A DNA stretch of 64,000 bases, taken from Candidatus Poribacteria bacterium (GTDB taxonomy: Bacteria > Poribacteria > WGA-4E > GCA-2687025). The DNA lies in contig JABGQA010000050.1 in NCBI GenBank assembly GCA_018644665.1, positions 62,001 through 126,000 on the forward strand. Reading direction: 5' to 3'. The position numbers and the translations under genes are program-made. The notes below the pieces were generated by a model. The model was not told the DNA's origin and did no database searches. It saw only the letters and a list, made by a program, of their open reading frames with translations. How positions within the stretch are numbered: the stretch's first letter is position 1; each line of letters opens with the position of its first letter. This document shows, one piece after another, positions 26,943 to 36,828 of the stretch.

Positions 26943-28019
26943 TCACTGCAGACCATCGAATTGCTGTGTGATGAGGTCGGCCGTGGCGCCGACGAGCGGG
27001 ATGATCTTGGGGTACTGCATGCGCATGGGCCCGATGACGCCCACGACGCCGAACGTGTCGTCGCCGAGGTAGTACGTGGCGGCGACAAAGCTGCAGCCCT
27101 CGAGGCCGAAGCTGGGTATCTCCGTGCCGATGAGCGCGCGCACGTCCTCGCCGCGGAGACGCGCGTCCGTCGCGGCGTCGAAGAGCGTCGCCAGCGATTT
27201 GCGCGATTCAAGGGCCCCGTAGAGCGCGTTCTGTCGACGGCCGTCGAGTTCATCGCCGCCAATGACGTTGCGTACGCCGTCCCAGTACACGTCCGTGTCG
27301 TAGTCGCGCAGGAACGCCGCGCGCGTGACCTCGATCGCCGTGTCCCTGTGCTCGCCGCGGAACCAATCTGACAGGGTCGCCATCTCGGAGGCGAACGTGC
27401 GAATCTCTCGCAGCGTCTTCCCCGCCAGCCGGTCGTTGAGCACGGCGACGACCACGCGCACGGCAGCGGCGTCGAGGTCGGTCTCCGTTGTGACGATGCG
27501 TTGCCGCACTATGCCCGGCTTGAGGATCAGGACTGTCATTAGGTTCCGACCGCCCAACGCGACCAGCTCCAGCCGCTCCAGCACGCGGTCGCCCGTCTCG
27601 CCGCCGATGACGACGCCGATGTACTGCGATAGCTGCGACAGCAACTGACAGGTCGATCGGAAGAGGCTTTCCCACTGATCGGGCGCGAGATCGCGGTAGC
27701 GCGTGAGGAGGCGCTTGCGGACATCACTCGTAGGGGCGCCGGCGTCCGGCTGCGATTGCAGCAACCCGTCGACGTAGACGCGGTAGCCCATCTGGCTTGG
27801 AACCCGCCCGGACGAGGTGTGGGGCTGATGTAGGTAGCCCATCTCCTCGAGCTGCGCCATCGCGTTGCGTACGGTGGCAGAACTCACGTCCCACCCGGCC
27901 CACTCGACCAAGGTCCGCGAGCCCACGGGCTCAGCGGTGGCGATGTAGCGATCTACGGTCGCTTCCAGCACCTGACGCTGGCGAGGCGTGAGCGCCGTGT
28001 CATGCTCGTGGAGAGCCAT
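26943..28019 (-). CDS. hrcA: Heat-inducible transcription repressor HrcA
   Basis: A 358-residue repressor. The N-terminal winged helix shows LTPRQRQVLEATVDRYI, PVGSRTL, SSATVRNAMAQLEEMGYL and HTSSGRVPS, which are diagnostic. The C-terminal domain includes ATYYLGDDTFGVVGVIGP. HrcA binds CIRCE elements (TTAGCACTC-N9-GAGTGCTAA) to silence heat-shock genes. It is the first gene of hrcA-grpE-dnaJ-prmA-aminotransferase. I could not find a CIRCE copy upstream of it; its own binding site may lie before dnaK elsewhere. Confidence 0.96.
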   Translation of the reverse strand: MALHEHDTALTPRQRQVLEATVDRYIATAEPVGSRTLVEWAGWDVSSATVRNAMAQLEEMGYLHQPHTSSGRVPSQMGYRVYVDGLLQSQPDAGAPTSDVRKRLLTRYRDLAPDQWESLFRSTCQLLSQLSQYIGVVIGGETGDRVLERLELVALGGRNLMTVLILKPGIVRQRIVTTETDLDAAAVRVVVAVLNDRLAGKTLREIRTFASEMATLSDWFRGEHRDTAIEVTRAAFLRDYDTDVYWDGVRNVIGGDELDGRRQNALYGALESRKSLATLFDAATDARLRGEDVRALIGTEIPSFGLEGCSFVAATYYLGDDTFGVVGVIGPMRMQYPKIIPLVGATADLITQQFDGLQ

Positions 28020-28069
28020 GTGACCCCGTCCTCCGCGCGTGGGGCCCCTAGTTGTGGGGCGGCCTCAGT

Positions 28070-28099
28070 ACCGTATCACGCGGCTCCGAAGACCGTCAA
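28070..28099 (-). promoter_or_regulatory. Candidate promoter of the hrcA operon
   Basis: Read on the minus strand: TTGACG (28099-28094), an 18-base spacer and TACGGT (28075-28070), about 50 bases before the hrcA start. The -35 is near-consensus and overlaps the stop codon of the upstream oxidoreductase; the -10 is weak. Confidence 0.35.
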
Positions 28100-29136
28100 G
28101 ATGCCGCCGACGGGTTCTCCCAGACCTCCGCGATCTCGACGCGCGCGCCATCTCGCGACGCGGACAGGTAAGCGGCGTCCACCATCGCCATCGTCTGGAG
28201 GTTGTCGAGCCCGCTGTGCATGGGCTCGCCGCCCCCGTCGACGGCCTCGAGGAGGCCGCGCATACTCCGACCCATGGTGTGCGCCATGGCTTCCTTCAGC
28301 CGGTACGCGGTGGTCTCGACTCCGCCGTCCGAGCGCTCCACGCGGAGCGTGGCGTCTCCGTCGACGATGGCCTGTTTCGTCGAGAGGATCGAGCCACTCA
28401 CTCCATCCACTCGCAGGCGGCACTCAGGCACGCGCGGCGAGTGCCAATTCGAGACCATCGTGCCGACGGCGCCGCCCTCGAACTGTACCGTGAGCGAGGC
28501 GAACGTCTCGCCCGCGACATCGGCGTTCCAGGCCCGCGTCGGGCAGACGACCGACACTGGCGGCTTGCCCGCGATCCACCGCAGCTTGTCGAGGAGGTGG
28601 ATGCTGAAGATGCTGATCTCAAGGCGCTTCTCCGTGGCGCGCCACCCCCCTACGGTCGTCCGATTCTGGAACTGGTCGTGTGCGATGAAGCGCACGTCGC
28701 CGATGGCGCCGGCTGTGACGAGTTCGTGCGTCCGCAACGCGTCCGGCATGAACCGGAGTTCGTGGTTGACGGCGATGCGCGCTCCGCCATCCTCGGCGGC
28801 GTCCAGAAACGAGATGGCGTCACCGAGACACTCCCCGAACGGCTTCTCGACTAGCATGTGGATGCCGCGTTCCGCCGCCGGGCCGATCACCTCGTGCCGC
28901 ACGGCCGGCGGCGTCAACAGCGCGATCACATCGACCTCGCCCGACCGGATCAACTCGTCGGTCGTCTCGAAGCGCAGCGCCACGTCGTGCCGGTCGCAGA
29001 AGCTGTTCAATCGCGCGCGGTCGGGGTCGCATCCCGCGACGACGCTTCCCAAGTCCCCCAAGACGGCCCTGTAACCGTTGGCGTGCACGCGCGCGATGCC
29101 GCCCGTGCCGATGATCCCTATGCGGTGTTCCGGCAT
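28096..29136 (-). CDS. Gfo/Idh/MocA-family oxidoreductase
   Basis: A 346-residue NAD(P)-dependent dehydrogenase. It has GIIGTGGIARVHANGY at the nucleotide site, LVEKPFGE (intact EKP) and the C-terminal substrate domain with ISIFSIHLLDKLRWI. The ATG at 29136 follows GAGAGGACAG; an upstream in-frame ATG has no ribosome site. It is the last gene of the minus-strand catabolic operon headed by the glycoside hydrolase-like gene. It probably oxidises a sugar released by that pathway. Confidence 0.9.
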   Translation of the reverse strand: MPEHRIGIIGTGGIARVHANGYRAVLGDLGSVVAGCDPDRARLNSFCDRHDVALRFETTDELIRSGEVDVIALLTPPAVRHEVIGPAAERGIHMLVEKPFGECLGDAISFLDAAEDGGARIAVNHELRFMPDALRTHELVTAGAIGDVRFIAHDQFQNRTTVGGWRATEKRLEISIFSIHLLDKLRWIAGKPPVSVVCPTRAWNADVAGETFASLTVQFEGGAVGTMVSNWHSPRVPECRLRVDGVSGSILSTKQAIVDGDATLRVERSDGGVETTAYRLKEAMAHTMGRSMRGLLEAVDGGGEPMHSGLDNLQTMAMVDAAYLSASRDGARVEIAEVWENPSAAS

Positions 29137-29238
29137 TGGCTGTCCTCTCGTTGCGTGATGTCGCGCGGGGCTCATCGGCCGCATACTGATTCGACGTGTC
29201 GACGACGTTACGTCCGGCCGCCGCGCGATGCCGGGCCG

Positions 29239-30576
29239 CTAACCACGCCGTGACCGCTCGAGGGCATCGGCCAGTCTCCGCGCAACGGCGCCAGGCGCGG
29301 CTGCTACGGGCAGGCAATCGAGTTCCTGCGGGTCCGCGCGCAGGTCGTATAGCTCGTCGGGCGCATTCTCCCGCGCGATCATCTTCCACCGGCCGTCGAA
29401 CGCCACGCGCCATTCGCCGAGCCCCGACCGGACTACGTCTCGCGCGCCGGGGCCGTCGTGCTCGAGCGCGCCTCGGAGCGACACACTTTCCATGTCGTCA
29501 GGCGGCCGGACTCCCGCATATGCGAGGAACGTCGAGGCCAAATCCAGGATCGTGGTCGGCTCCCGGCGTACCGCGCCCGGTGCCACGCCCGGCCCAGCGA
29601 CGATCAAGGGCACCCCCACGGACGGCTGGTACGGTGCGCTCTTCCCCCAACGCCCGCGCTCCCCGAGCATCTCGCCGTGATCCGAGCTGAACACGATGAC
29701 CGTGTTGTCGAGCTCGCCGCGTCGTTCGAGTTCGGTCACGTACCGCCCGACCCAGGTGTCGATGTTCTCGACCATCGCCGCGTAATTGCGACGCACCTCC
29801 TGATGCGCGCGCGCATCCCCGGCGGCGCACGGCGTGGGCGGCGGGAACTGGATACCCGCGTACAGGTGGCGCATGCCCGCCGTGATGTCCCAGGGGTTGT
29901 GTGGGCCCGCGAAGTTCACTTGCAGGAACCACGGCGTGCCCGACGGCGCGGCGTCGAGGAGGTTCAGACCGTTCCGGCCGATCCAGTTGTCGCAGTAGTC
30001 CTCGTCGGACAGGGGCGTCGGGAACGCAGACCGGGCGCCCCGCGCGGCGAAATCCGCGACGTGCGCCTGCCGCTCGCCGCGTTCCTCCAGGTACCGCATA
30101 TAGGGGCCGCGTGGCGTCTCCCGGCCGCTGTTGACGCCGTCGTACTTGCCCTCGTTGTTGACGCCGTCGGAGAACCCCCACTCCGCGAGATTCCGCTTGC
30201 CATCGGGCCCCCAAGCGTCACGACCGGCGATACAGTCGCCCTTGTTCAGATCGAACTTGCCGCACCCCATGACGTGGTAGCCGGCGTCACGCAGCAGACC
30301 GTACACGGAGGGTCGGTCGAAGGGCAGGTTGTCGGGGTTCCCACGCACGGGGCTCGCGTCGTATTCCAGTCCCAACGCAAGACACGCGCGGCTGGGAGCG
30401 CACAGCGGCGACGGGCACACCGCGTTTGTGAACGTGGCGCCGCGCGCGCGCAGCGCGTCCAGGTTGGGCGTGCGGAGGGGCGCGGACGAGTCTTGCCCGG
30501 CCCAGTCGTGTCGCAGTTGGTCGGGGAACAGGAACAGGATGTTGGGGCGGCCGTCCCTGGCGCGTTGGTCTGACAC
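29239..30576 (-). CDS. S1-family sulfatase (CxPxR type)
   Basis: A 445-residue sulfatase. It begins NILFLFPDQLRHDW, with motif CAPSR at about residues 56-60 inside PLCAPSRACLALG, and has the C-terminal metal site FSSDHGEMLGERG. No signal peptide is visible. The start is a GTG (30574-30576) two bases from the hydroxyacid dehydrogenase stop, which indicates translational coupling. Being in an operon with sugar-acid enzymes suggests a sulfated uronate or sulfo-sugar substrate. Confidence 0.92.
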   Translation of the reverse strand: MSDQRARDGRPNILFLFPDQLRHDWAGQDSSAPLRTPNLDALRARGATFTNAVCPSPLCAPSRACLALGLEYDASPVRGNPDNLPFDRPSVYGLLRDAGYHVMGCGKFDLNKGDCIAGRDAWGPDGKRNLAEWGFSDGVNNEGKYDGVNSGRETPRGPYMRYLEERGERQAHVADFAARGARSAFPTPLSDEDYCDNWIGRNGLNLLDAAPSGTPWFLQVNFAGPHNPWDITAGMRHLYAGIQFPPPTPCAAGDARAHQEVRRNYAAMVENIDTWVGRYVTELERRGELDNTVIVFSSDHGEMLGERGRWGKSAPYQPSVGVPLIVAGPGVAPGAVRREPTTILDLASTFLAYAGVRPPDDMESVSLRGALEHDGPGARDVVRSGLGEWRVAFDGRWKMIARENAPDELYDLRADPQELDCLPVAAAPGAVARRLADALERSRRG

Positions 30577-30578
30577 GG

Positions 30579-31526
30579 TCAGAATCCCAGGTCCTTGCGC
30601 ACGACGTTGAGCAGCGGCTCACCGGCCACATAGCGCGTGAGGTTCTCGCAGAACAGCTCTACGAGACGTCCGATACGATTCTGCGAACGCGACGCTGCGT
30701 GCGGAGTCAGGATGACGTTGGGCAGGTCCCACAACGGGCTGTCCTCGGGGAGCGGCTCGATTTCGGTGACGTCGAGGCCGGCCCCAGCGATCCGCTCCTC
30801 GCGCAGGACTTCGATCAGCGCGGCCTCGTCGACGATCGGCCCGCGCGCGCAGTTGACGAAGTACGCGGTTGGCTTCATGGCCGCCAGCTTGTCGGCGTCC
30901 ACGAGCCCGCGCGTCTCCGGCGTAAGCGGACACGAGACGAGGACCGCGTCTGCGCGGCCCATCGCGTCGCGCAGGCCGGAGATGGGTAGCAGCTCGTCCA
31001 CATCAACCGGCTTGTCCGTGCGGAAGGCATCCACGGCGATGACGTGCATGCTGAAGCCCTTCGCCCGCTCCGCGATGTGCGTGCCGATGCCGCCCATCCC
31101 AATCACACAGAGCGTGAAGCCCTGGATGTCGACGACTTCCGGCTGGGGCGCCTTCCAGTTCTTGTGTGGCTTCCTGGGTATGAACCCGTGGAACCCTCTC
31201 GCCAGCGCGAGTAGCATCGCGAAGGAATGGTCCGCGACCTGGGGCCCGAACGACCGCGCGCCGTTCGTGAGGATGACGCCCGGGTCCATGAGCGCGGGGA
31301 ACAGGTGGCGGTCGACCCCGGCGCTCCAGGTGTGCACCCACTTCACGTTGGGAAGGTGCTCACACGCGCGCTCGGTGACGTAGCCGTAGTAGACATCGGC
31401 GTCGCTGCCCTGTTCAGCGAGTTCCTCGCGGTCTTCGAGGAACACCACGTCGTTCTCCGGGCCGGCGGCGTCCACGATCGACCGACGCAGCTCGTCCGGC
31501 ACCCGGTCCCCTACGAGTATCTTCAC
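30579..31526 (-). CDS. D-isomer-specific 2-hydroxyacid dehydrogenase
   Basis: A 315-residue enzyme with the typical split fold. The NAD-binding motif is VIGMGGIGTHIAERAKGF; the substrate/catalytic segments are NCARGPIVDEAAL (Arg), DVTEIEPLPEDSPLW (Glu) and LTPHAASRSQ (His). It reduces 2-keto acids or oxidises D-2-hydroxyacids with NAD(H). The GTG start follows GGGAGGGAAGGCTGCTTC. It lies between the amidase and the sulfatase of the minus-strand operon and would fit the end of a sugar-acid breakdown pathway. Confidence 0.93.
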   Translation of the reverse strand: MKILVGDRVPDELRRSIVDAAGPENDVVFLEDREELAEQGSDADVYYGYVTERACEHLPNVKWVHTWSAGVDRHLFPALMDPGVILTNGARSFGPQVADHSFAMLLALARGFHGFIPRKPHKNWKAPQPEVVDIQGFTLCVIGMGGIGTHIAERAKGFSMHVIAVDAFRTDKPVDVDELLPISGLRDAMGRADAVLVSCPLTPETRGLVDADKLAAMKPTAYFVNCARGPIVDEAALIEVLREERIAGAGLDVTEIEPLPEDSPLWDLPNVILTPHAASRSQNRIGRLVELFCENLTRYVAGEPLLNVVRKDLGF

Positions 31527-31556
31527 GAAGCAGCCTTCCCTCCCGCGCTCGCGCGC

Positions 31557-33032
31557 CTAGTGATGTCGTGGACGACCCAGCGGCCCAACGAACTCCGTCA
31601 GACGCGCGACGAAACCCAACAGCTCCATGTCGCCCCACCGGCGTCCGACAGCCTGTACGCCAATCGGCAGGCCGTCCGGCGATAAAGACACCGGAGCCGT
31701 CACCGCCGGGTGCCCCGTGAGATTGCACGGCGTCGTATACCCGAGGCCGACCGTCCAGTAAGTCTCGTCGCGCCCGTCGACCGGGATCGGCTCGCCGGTC
31801 GGCCAATGCGCGATGGCCGTGGTCAGCGACGTCGGCATCAGGAGCACGTCGACCTCTTCCAGCAGCCGGTCGAGCGATTCCGAATACCGGTCACGGGCCG
31901 TCAGCGTGGCTGCGAAGGCCCGGTTGTCCGCGTCCAGCCCACGATGCGCGCCACGCAGCAGAGCATCCTCGGAGTCGGGCGCGATGCGCAACTGCTCGCG
32001 GAACTCCTCCCGCGACGCGTCGTCCATGCCCGACCCTAGCTCCGCGTAACCGAGCTCGGCCCATGTCTCCATGAGCGGCGCGAACTCCCAGCCTCCCGGC
32101 AGAGCCTCACGAACGTCGCACCCGATGTTCGAGAGACCCGCAGCCAGCGCCGTCATCGACGCCGCAATGTCCCCTGCCGGTTTGGCGCCCGGCAGTTCAG
32201 GCATGCAGGCGACGCTGTAGGACGACAGCGCGCACACGGGCGCCTCATCGAGCGGGACGGGGGGTATCTCGCGCGCCAACCTGTCTGGCCCGGCGATGAG
32301 CCGTAGCGCCAGGGCGACGTCCTCGGCCGCCCGCGCGATCGGTCCCGGTTGCGACATGTGGCGCACGGAGCGGGGCGGCGCGGGCAGGCCCTTCGCGCGG
32401 CCGGCGCCCGACGCGAGGAATTCGGTGGGCTTGATGGCGAAGACGCCCGAGTAGTGCGCCGGCACGCGGATAGACCCGGCGAAATCCCCGCCCAGTTCGA
32501 GGGGAACCATTCCCGAAGAGACCGCCGCCACGCTCCCGCCTGACGATCCACCGGGCGTGCGAGTCAGATCCCACGGGTTGTTCGTGCGGCCGAACAGGTC
32601 GTTCTCGCACTGGTAGTTGAGTCCGAACGGCGGCATGTTCGTCTTGCCGAGCAGGATCGCCCCCGCGCCCAGCAGCCTGGCGACGGGCGTTGCATCGTAG
32701 TCCGGCACGTTGTCCGCGAGGCTCGGATGGCCGGACGTAGCCCTGACACCGACCGTGGCGAACGCGTCCTTCACCGTGATGGGAACGCCGTGAAGCGGCC
32801 CCCACGGCTCTCCGCGGGCAAGGGCAGCATCCGCGTCCCGGGCGCGGTCCAACGCCGTCTCAGCACAGAGCGTCACGACCGCGTTGATCGCCCCGTTCAC
32901 CCGCTCGATTTGGGCGAGGTGCGCCTGCACGGTCTCGACTGCCGACGCTTCGCGGCGACGGATCGCGCCCGCCAGGTCTGTCGCCGTACGGTGTATCAAG
33001 CTGCTCAGCGTCGCGCTCCCTTCACCAATCAC
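31557..33032 (-). CDS. Amidase-signature enzyme (GatA-like)
   Basis: A 491-residue amidase. It contains the catalytic Ser-cis-Ser-Lys set: Lys in [10 protein letters not shown] and the signature [15 protein letters not shown] with nucleophile Ser further on in [14 protein letters not shown]. The family includes GatA, acetamidases and fatty amide hydrolases. There is no gatB/gatC next to it, so a free amidase is likelier than the glutamyl-tRNA amidotransferase. The GTG start overlaps the enolase-superfamily gene by 11 bases. The substrate is unknown; an N-acetylated sugar would fit the operon. Confidence 0.87.
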   Translation of the reverse strand: MIGEGSATLSSLIHRTATDLAGAIRRREASAVETVQAHLAQIERVNGAINAVVTLCAETALDRARDADAALARGEPWGPLHGVPITVKDAFATVGVRATSGHPSLADNVPDYDATPVARLLGAGAILLGKTNMPPFGLNYQCENDLFGRTNNPWDLTRTPGGSSGGSVAAVSSGMVPLELGGDFAGSIRVPAHYSGVFAIKPTEFLASGAGRAKGLPAPPRSVRHMSQPGPIARAAEDVALALRLIAGPDRLAREIPPVPLDEAPVCALSSYSVACMPELPGAKPAGDIAASMTALAAGLSNIGCDVREALPGGWEFAPLMETWAELGYAELGSGMDDASREEFREQLRIAPDSEDALLRGAHRGLDADNRAFAATLTARDRYSESLDRLLEEVDVLLMPTSLTTAIAHWPTGEPIPVDGRDETYWTVGLGYTTPCNLTGHPAVTAPVSLSPDGLPIGVQAVGRRWGDMELLGFVARLTEFVGPLGRPRHH

Positions 33033-34170
33033 GAACCGACCCGTCCAGCGCGCGGAGCTTCGGTTGCCGGCGCGCGCGGAACGGCTCCGCCGCAGCGGCC
33101 GACTCGTCGAGTTCGATGCCCAGGCCCGGCCCAGCTAGCGGAAGGGCGTATCCCGCCTCCACGTCGGGGAACGGCCGCGTCATCTTCGATTCGGCCGCCG
33201 GCTCGCGGTTTATCCAGGGCGCCTCGAGCATCACCACGTTCGCAACCGACAGCGCCGCATGCATGCTCGCCGCCGTGCCCAAGGGACCGGCGTTGTTGTG
33301 CAGCACGACGCCGATGTAGTTCGTCTCCGCCATCGCGGCTATCTTGCGTAGCTCCGTGATGCCGCCGCAGTGGCAGATGTCCGGGCGGATGTAGTTGACG
33401 TAGCTACCGTCGATCAGCTCTCGGTAGTCCCACTTGTTGTGGTAGCGCTCGCCCGATGCCAACGGCAGCGCCGTCTTCGCGCGCACCTGTGCCATCGCCG
33501 CCGGATTCTCGTGGCGGATCGGGTCTTCGATGAAGAACGGTCGGTAGGGTCGAACGCGCTCCGCGAGTTGGATCACCCACTCGGGGTCGTAGCGGCCGTG
33601 ACACTCGATGAGGATGTCGATGCCATCACCGACGGCTTCGCGGATCGCGGCCGTGAATTCCACCTGCTGGTCGACGGCCATCTGATGGTCGTGGACTTCC
33701 TCGCGGTCGTACGCGTGGAATCCGCGGAAGCGTATCGCGGTGATGCCGCGCGACGCGCGTTCGCGGGCGTTGGCGGCCATCTCCTCTGCTGTGTCACCCG
33801 TCACGTGGCCATAGAGACGCACTTTGGTCCTGGCCAGGCCGCCGAGCAGCTCGTACACCGGGACGTCGAGCGCCTTGCCCTTGATGTCCCAGAGAGCCAT
33901 GTCGATGCCCGCGATCGCCGCGCCTGTCACCGGCCCGCCGCGCATGAACAGCGTGCGGAAGCATGCCTGCCACAGGTGCTCGATGCGCCGCGGATCCTCG
34001 CCGATCAGGTACGGGCGCAGGTCGTCCAGCATTCCCGCGACGGCCTGCGGGAAGAAGTGGATGGTCGCTTCGCCGTAGCCGGTGATGCCCGCGTCCGTGT
34101 CGATCACGACGAACAGGGCGGGACTGCCGAGCTCCGTCGTCAGGTGGTAGCGGATGTCGGTGATGGTCAT
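33022..34170 (-). CDS. Mandelate racemase/enolase-superfamily sugar-acid dehydratase
   Basis: A 382-residue enolase-superfamily protein. The N-terminal cap is followed by the barrel with metal ligands ECHGRYD, EDPIRH and GERYH, then RPDICHCGGITE and VVLHNNAGPLG, where a His acts as base. This pattern matches the D-galactonate/mannonate dehydratase-type branch of mandelate-racemase proteins. It would dehydrate an aldonic or uronic acid to a 2-keto-3-deoxy product. It sits just after the glycoside hydrolase-like gene (18-base gap). The exact sugar acid is not assigned. Confidence 0.88.
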   Translation of the reverse strand: MTITDIRYHLTTELGSPALFVVIDTDAGITGYGEATIHFFPQAVAGMLDDLRPYLIGEDPRRIEHLWQACFRTLFMRGGPVTGAAIAGIDMALWDIKGKALDVPVYELLGGLARTKVRLYGHVTGDTAEEMAANARERASRGITAIRFRGFHAYDREEVHDHQMAVDQQVEFTAAIREAVGDGIDILIECHGRYDPEWVIQLAERVRPYRPFFIEDPIRHENPAAMAQVRAKTALPLASGERYHNKWDYRELIDGSYVNYIRPDICHCGGITELRKIAAMAETNYIGVVLHNNAGPLGTAASMHAALSVANVVMLEAPWINREPAAESKMTRPFPDVEAGYALPLAGPGLGIELDESAAAAEPFRARRQPKLRALDGSVRDW

Positions 34171-34188
34171 CGCGGCCCTCCAACGCGG

Positions 34189-36738
34189 TCATGGTGCGAC
34201 CTCTATCAGGAAGTAGGGGGCGTCGTGGACGGCGCTGTATAGGCCGGGATACAGCAGAGGCTCGCCTCGCTCGTCGACGGCGGAGAAGTACACGAGCAGA
34301 TCCCACTCCGGCGACACGTATTCACCCGGTATCGCCCCGGAGTAGCCGTCCGCGACCTGGGCCATCTCCACGCGCTCGAACGCGCCCTCTAGCTGGTTCA
34401 GGCGGCGGCAGTGCATCGTGACATGGCTGACCGGCGCCGCGTTCGGCGTTGTGCGGAGCGTCACGCGAGCGTCCTGTCCGGGGCTCGCGGTATCAGGCAC
34501 GGCGGCGTCGACGTCCCACGGCCTCGGCACGCGCGTTCCGATGGGCGTAGCGGGCGTCACGGCTCCGCGTTCACCCAGCATCGCTACGAGGCGCGCGACG
34601 TCCTTCTCCAGTTCGTGCGTGCGGTCACTCCACGTCCCTGTGCGTCCGTATCCCGCGCCAGCGCTGAAGTCCAACGGCGCGTGGAAGGCGCTGGCGCCTA
34701 GGTCCGCCAGAGCGCCCCAGTGGCCCAGGGCCTCCGCGGCGTGTGCGTGCGCGAGGGTCAGGCTGTCCGCGTCCTCGGACGTCAGGTGCGTCTCGAGGGC
34801 GACTGCTGCCAGCATCTTCTGAGCGTGGTAGTCCGCAAGTTCCGCGAGCATCGTGAAGTCAACGCGCGACGCGGCGTATTCCGCGCTGTCGGCAACTGTC
34901 GTGATGTTGTCCGCGGCGTCGACGCCTGCTCGGACCTCGGCCGCCATTCCATCGAGCCACGCGGACACCTGCATCGGCGTGTACTTCCCACGAACGGCGC
35001 CATCACCCAGGTCCGCGACGTACTCGTCGATGCGGTAGAAGAGCCCCGGATCGCTCGGCTCCGAATTCGCGTACGTCACGCCGCCGCGTTGCGCGTGGTG
35101 GTTGTGCTCCGCGAACAGCGGGCCGCCCGTGTCGAGCTCGGTCCAGTAGCACAGGAGCGGGTGGACCGGCATGTGGGCCGCCGTGACGAAGGGAAGCACG
35201 CGGCTCGCCGCACGGTACAGCGCCTGGACCACGGCAGCTCCGTCGGCGCCGAACCGTCGGCGGCACTCGCGGCGCCAGACGTCGTCGCTCGTGGCGCGGG
35301 AATACCCCATACGGCCGAACGCGAGGTACCAGAACCAGTAGCGCTCGTCCTCCCACTCGTAATGCCGCATCGCGCCGTCGGAGTGTATGGGCCAGGGGTC
35401 GCGTTGCGCGAGCTCGTGGCCGCCCTTGAGCGACAACGGCGCGGCGATCTGGAACCCGGCGGCGTCGCCGACCGCGCAACTGGCCGAGAACCTGCGCGCG
35501 TAGTCGGGGTCACCCCACAGGAACAGGCAACTCGAGCCCATGTTCCACAGTCGATAGATAAGGTCGTAATCGCGCGGCTTGCGCAGCATGTCCGAGTAGC
35601 TGTAGCGCCTGCTGTGGTTCAGGTTGTCGAGGCGGCCCAGTTCCTCGCCGCGCATCTGCGTCAGATGGTGGGGCAACCCGGCGTGTTCGCACCAGTACTT
35701 AGTGGGCACGCTGACGTCGAGGCCTCGGCTTAGCGCGTACTGGATCATGTCGTCCGTGAGGCCCTTGGCACGCAGGTCGAGCTTGACCGGGCGCGTTGCC
35801 GCCGCCACGCCGTCGATGCAGTCTCGCCAGAACGCCTCGTTGGTCTGCTGCGAGCCGACCCCGGCCTCGTGGTTCACCCGGAAGTGCACGACGTCGATCT
35901 CCGTGCATTCGTCGATGAGCGCGCGCAGCCCGCCCGCGCAGTACGTGCCAAGCGCCGCCTCGTCCTCCGGCAGGCCCTCGACGAGCACATCCTGCGAGCG
36001 CGTCCACGGCGTCTGTTGCCAGGTCCCGAAGACGAACTCAAGGCCGTGGTCGTGTGCGAGGCGGCCGATTTGGCGTAGCTGAGCGAGGTTCGCCTCGCGC
36101 CGCTCACTATCGACGCCGACGGCGCCGACGCGCGGGAACTCATCCACCTGCACAAAGTAGGGGTACGGCGGCGACATGTACGCCGTGTCGAAGCCGGTGA
36201 CCAGCGTGAAGCGGTTGTATCGAGCGCGCGCCAGGCGGGCGAAGTAGTACTGCCAGAACGGCTCGCTGTAGAACCACTCGTCATCGAGATGGCCCATCAC
36301 GAAGCGATCAACGCCGCGCACCCGGTTGTCAGGGCACTCCTCGACATCGTCCAGTGGGGTGAGGGCAGCGAGCCCGTCCGCGGTGAGCCGATCGGCCACC
36401 TCCACGAGCGCGTACGTGAGCCCGCGCGCGTCCGTCCCCGCCACGACGAGGCCGTCACGTTCCCGCACGGGGCAGCGGCGTATGACCACGCCCTCTGGCG
36501 TCGCGGGGCGTAGCGGGCCCGCTTGGAGCGCGAGTCGTTCGATGCGCCGGTCGGTCGTGAGGCCGGCTACGAGGAGGAGGTCATCGTCGGGGCCTGTCCA
36601 ATGGGCGACATCGGAGACCTGCGCGCCCGCCTCGACCAGCGCGCGACGCAACTCGCCCATCGCCCATCGTGCGGAGGGCTCGACCCCGCACAGGTCGACG
36701 ACCGCTACGGCGGCCGTTGGGTCGCTCGTTCGCGCCAT
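34189..36738 (-). CDS. Putative glycoside hydrolase (GH67/GH20-like architecture)
   Basis: An 849-residue protein, first gene of a six-gene minus-strand operon. The N-terminal ~110 residues show ARGLTYALVEVADRL, the helix seen in the non-catalytic N-domain of GH67 alpha-glucuronidases and GH20 hexosaminidases. A TIM-barrel-like region follows (RYNRFTLVTGFD, FRVNHEAGVG, DLRAKGLTDDMI, WGDPDYARRF). The C-terminal 150 residues look like a beta-sandwich. Catalytic acids cannot be assigned by eye. No signal peptide is visible. A uronic-acid glycan substrate would suit the neighbouring dehydratase, but the family call is tentative. Confidence 0.65.
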   Translation of the reverse strand: MARTSDPTAAVAVVDLCGVEPSARWAMGELRRALVEAGAQVSDVAHWTGPDDDLLLVAGLTTDRRIERLALQAGPLRPATPEGVVIRRCPVRERDGLVVAGTDARGLTYALVEVADRLTADGLAALTPLDDVEECPDNRVRGVDRFVMGHLDDEWFYSEPFWQYYFARLARARYNRFTLVTGFDTAYMSPPYPYFVQVDEFPRVGAVGVDSERREANLAQLRQIGRLAHDHGLEFVFGTWQQTPWTRSQDVLVEGLPEDEAALGTYCAGGLRALIDECTEIDVVHFRVNHEAGVGSQQTNEAFWRDCIDGVAAATRPVKLDLRAKGLTDDMIQYALSRGLDVSVPTKYWCEHAGLPHHLTQMRGEELGRLDNLNHSRRYSYSDMLRKPRDYDLIYRLWNMGSSCLFLWGDPDYARRFSASCAVGDAAGFQIAAPLSLKGGHELAQRDPWPIHSDGAMRHYEWEDERYWFWYLAFGRMGYSRATSDDVWRRECRRRFGADGAAVVQALYRAASRVLPFVTAAHMPVHPLLCYWTELDTGGPLFAEHNHHAQRGGVTYANSEPSDPGLFYRIDEYVADLGDGAVRGKYTPMQVSAWLDGMAAEVRAGVDAADNITTVADSAEYAASRVDFTMLAELADYHAQKMLAAVALETHLTSEDADSLTLAHAHAAEALGHWGALADLGASAFHAPLDFSAGAGYGRTGTWSDRTHELEKDVARLVAMLGERGAVTPATPIGTRVPRPWDVDAAVPDTASPGQDARVTLRTTPNAAPVSHVTMHCRRLNQLEGAFERVEMAQVADGYSGAIPGEYVSPEWDLLVYFSAVDERGEPLLYPGLYSAVHDAPYFLIEVAP

Positions 36739-36828
36739 GGTGTGTCCAGTCTCCTCGCCAGCGGTGACAGGCGCCTACATTAGCGCGCTCTGCACGCGCA
36801 CTCAACCGCGAACCGGTTGTCACAGTAA

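Noticed and set aside
28020..28099. CIRCE element upstream of hrcA.
   Set aside because: No TTAGCACTC/GAGTGCTAA pair was found; only a repeated GTGGGGC unit and a GGGGCCCC palindrome are present, which are likely GC-rich chance.
31557..33032. Glutamyl-tRNA amidotransferase subunit A (gatA).
   Set aside because: The amidase signature is shared, but no gatB or gatC lies near and the operon context is sugar breakdown.
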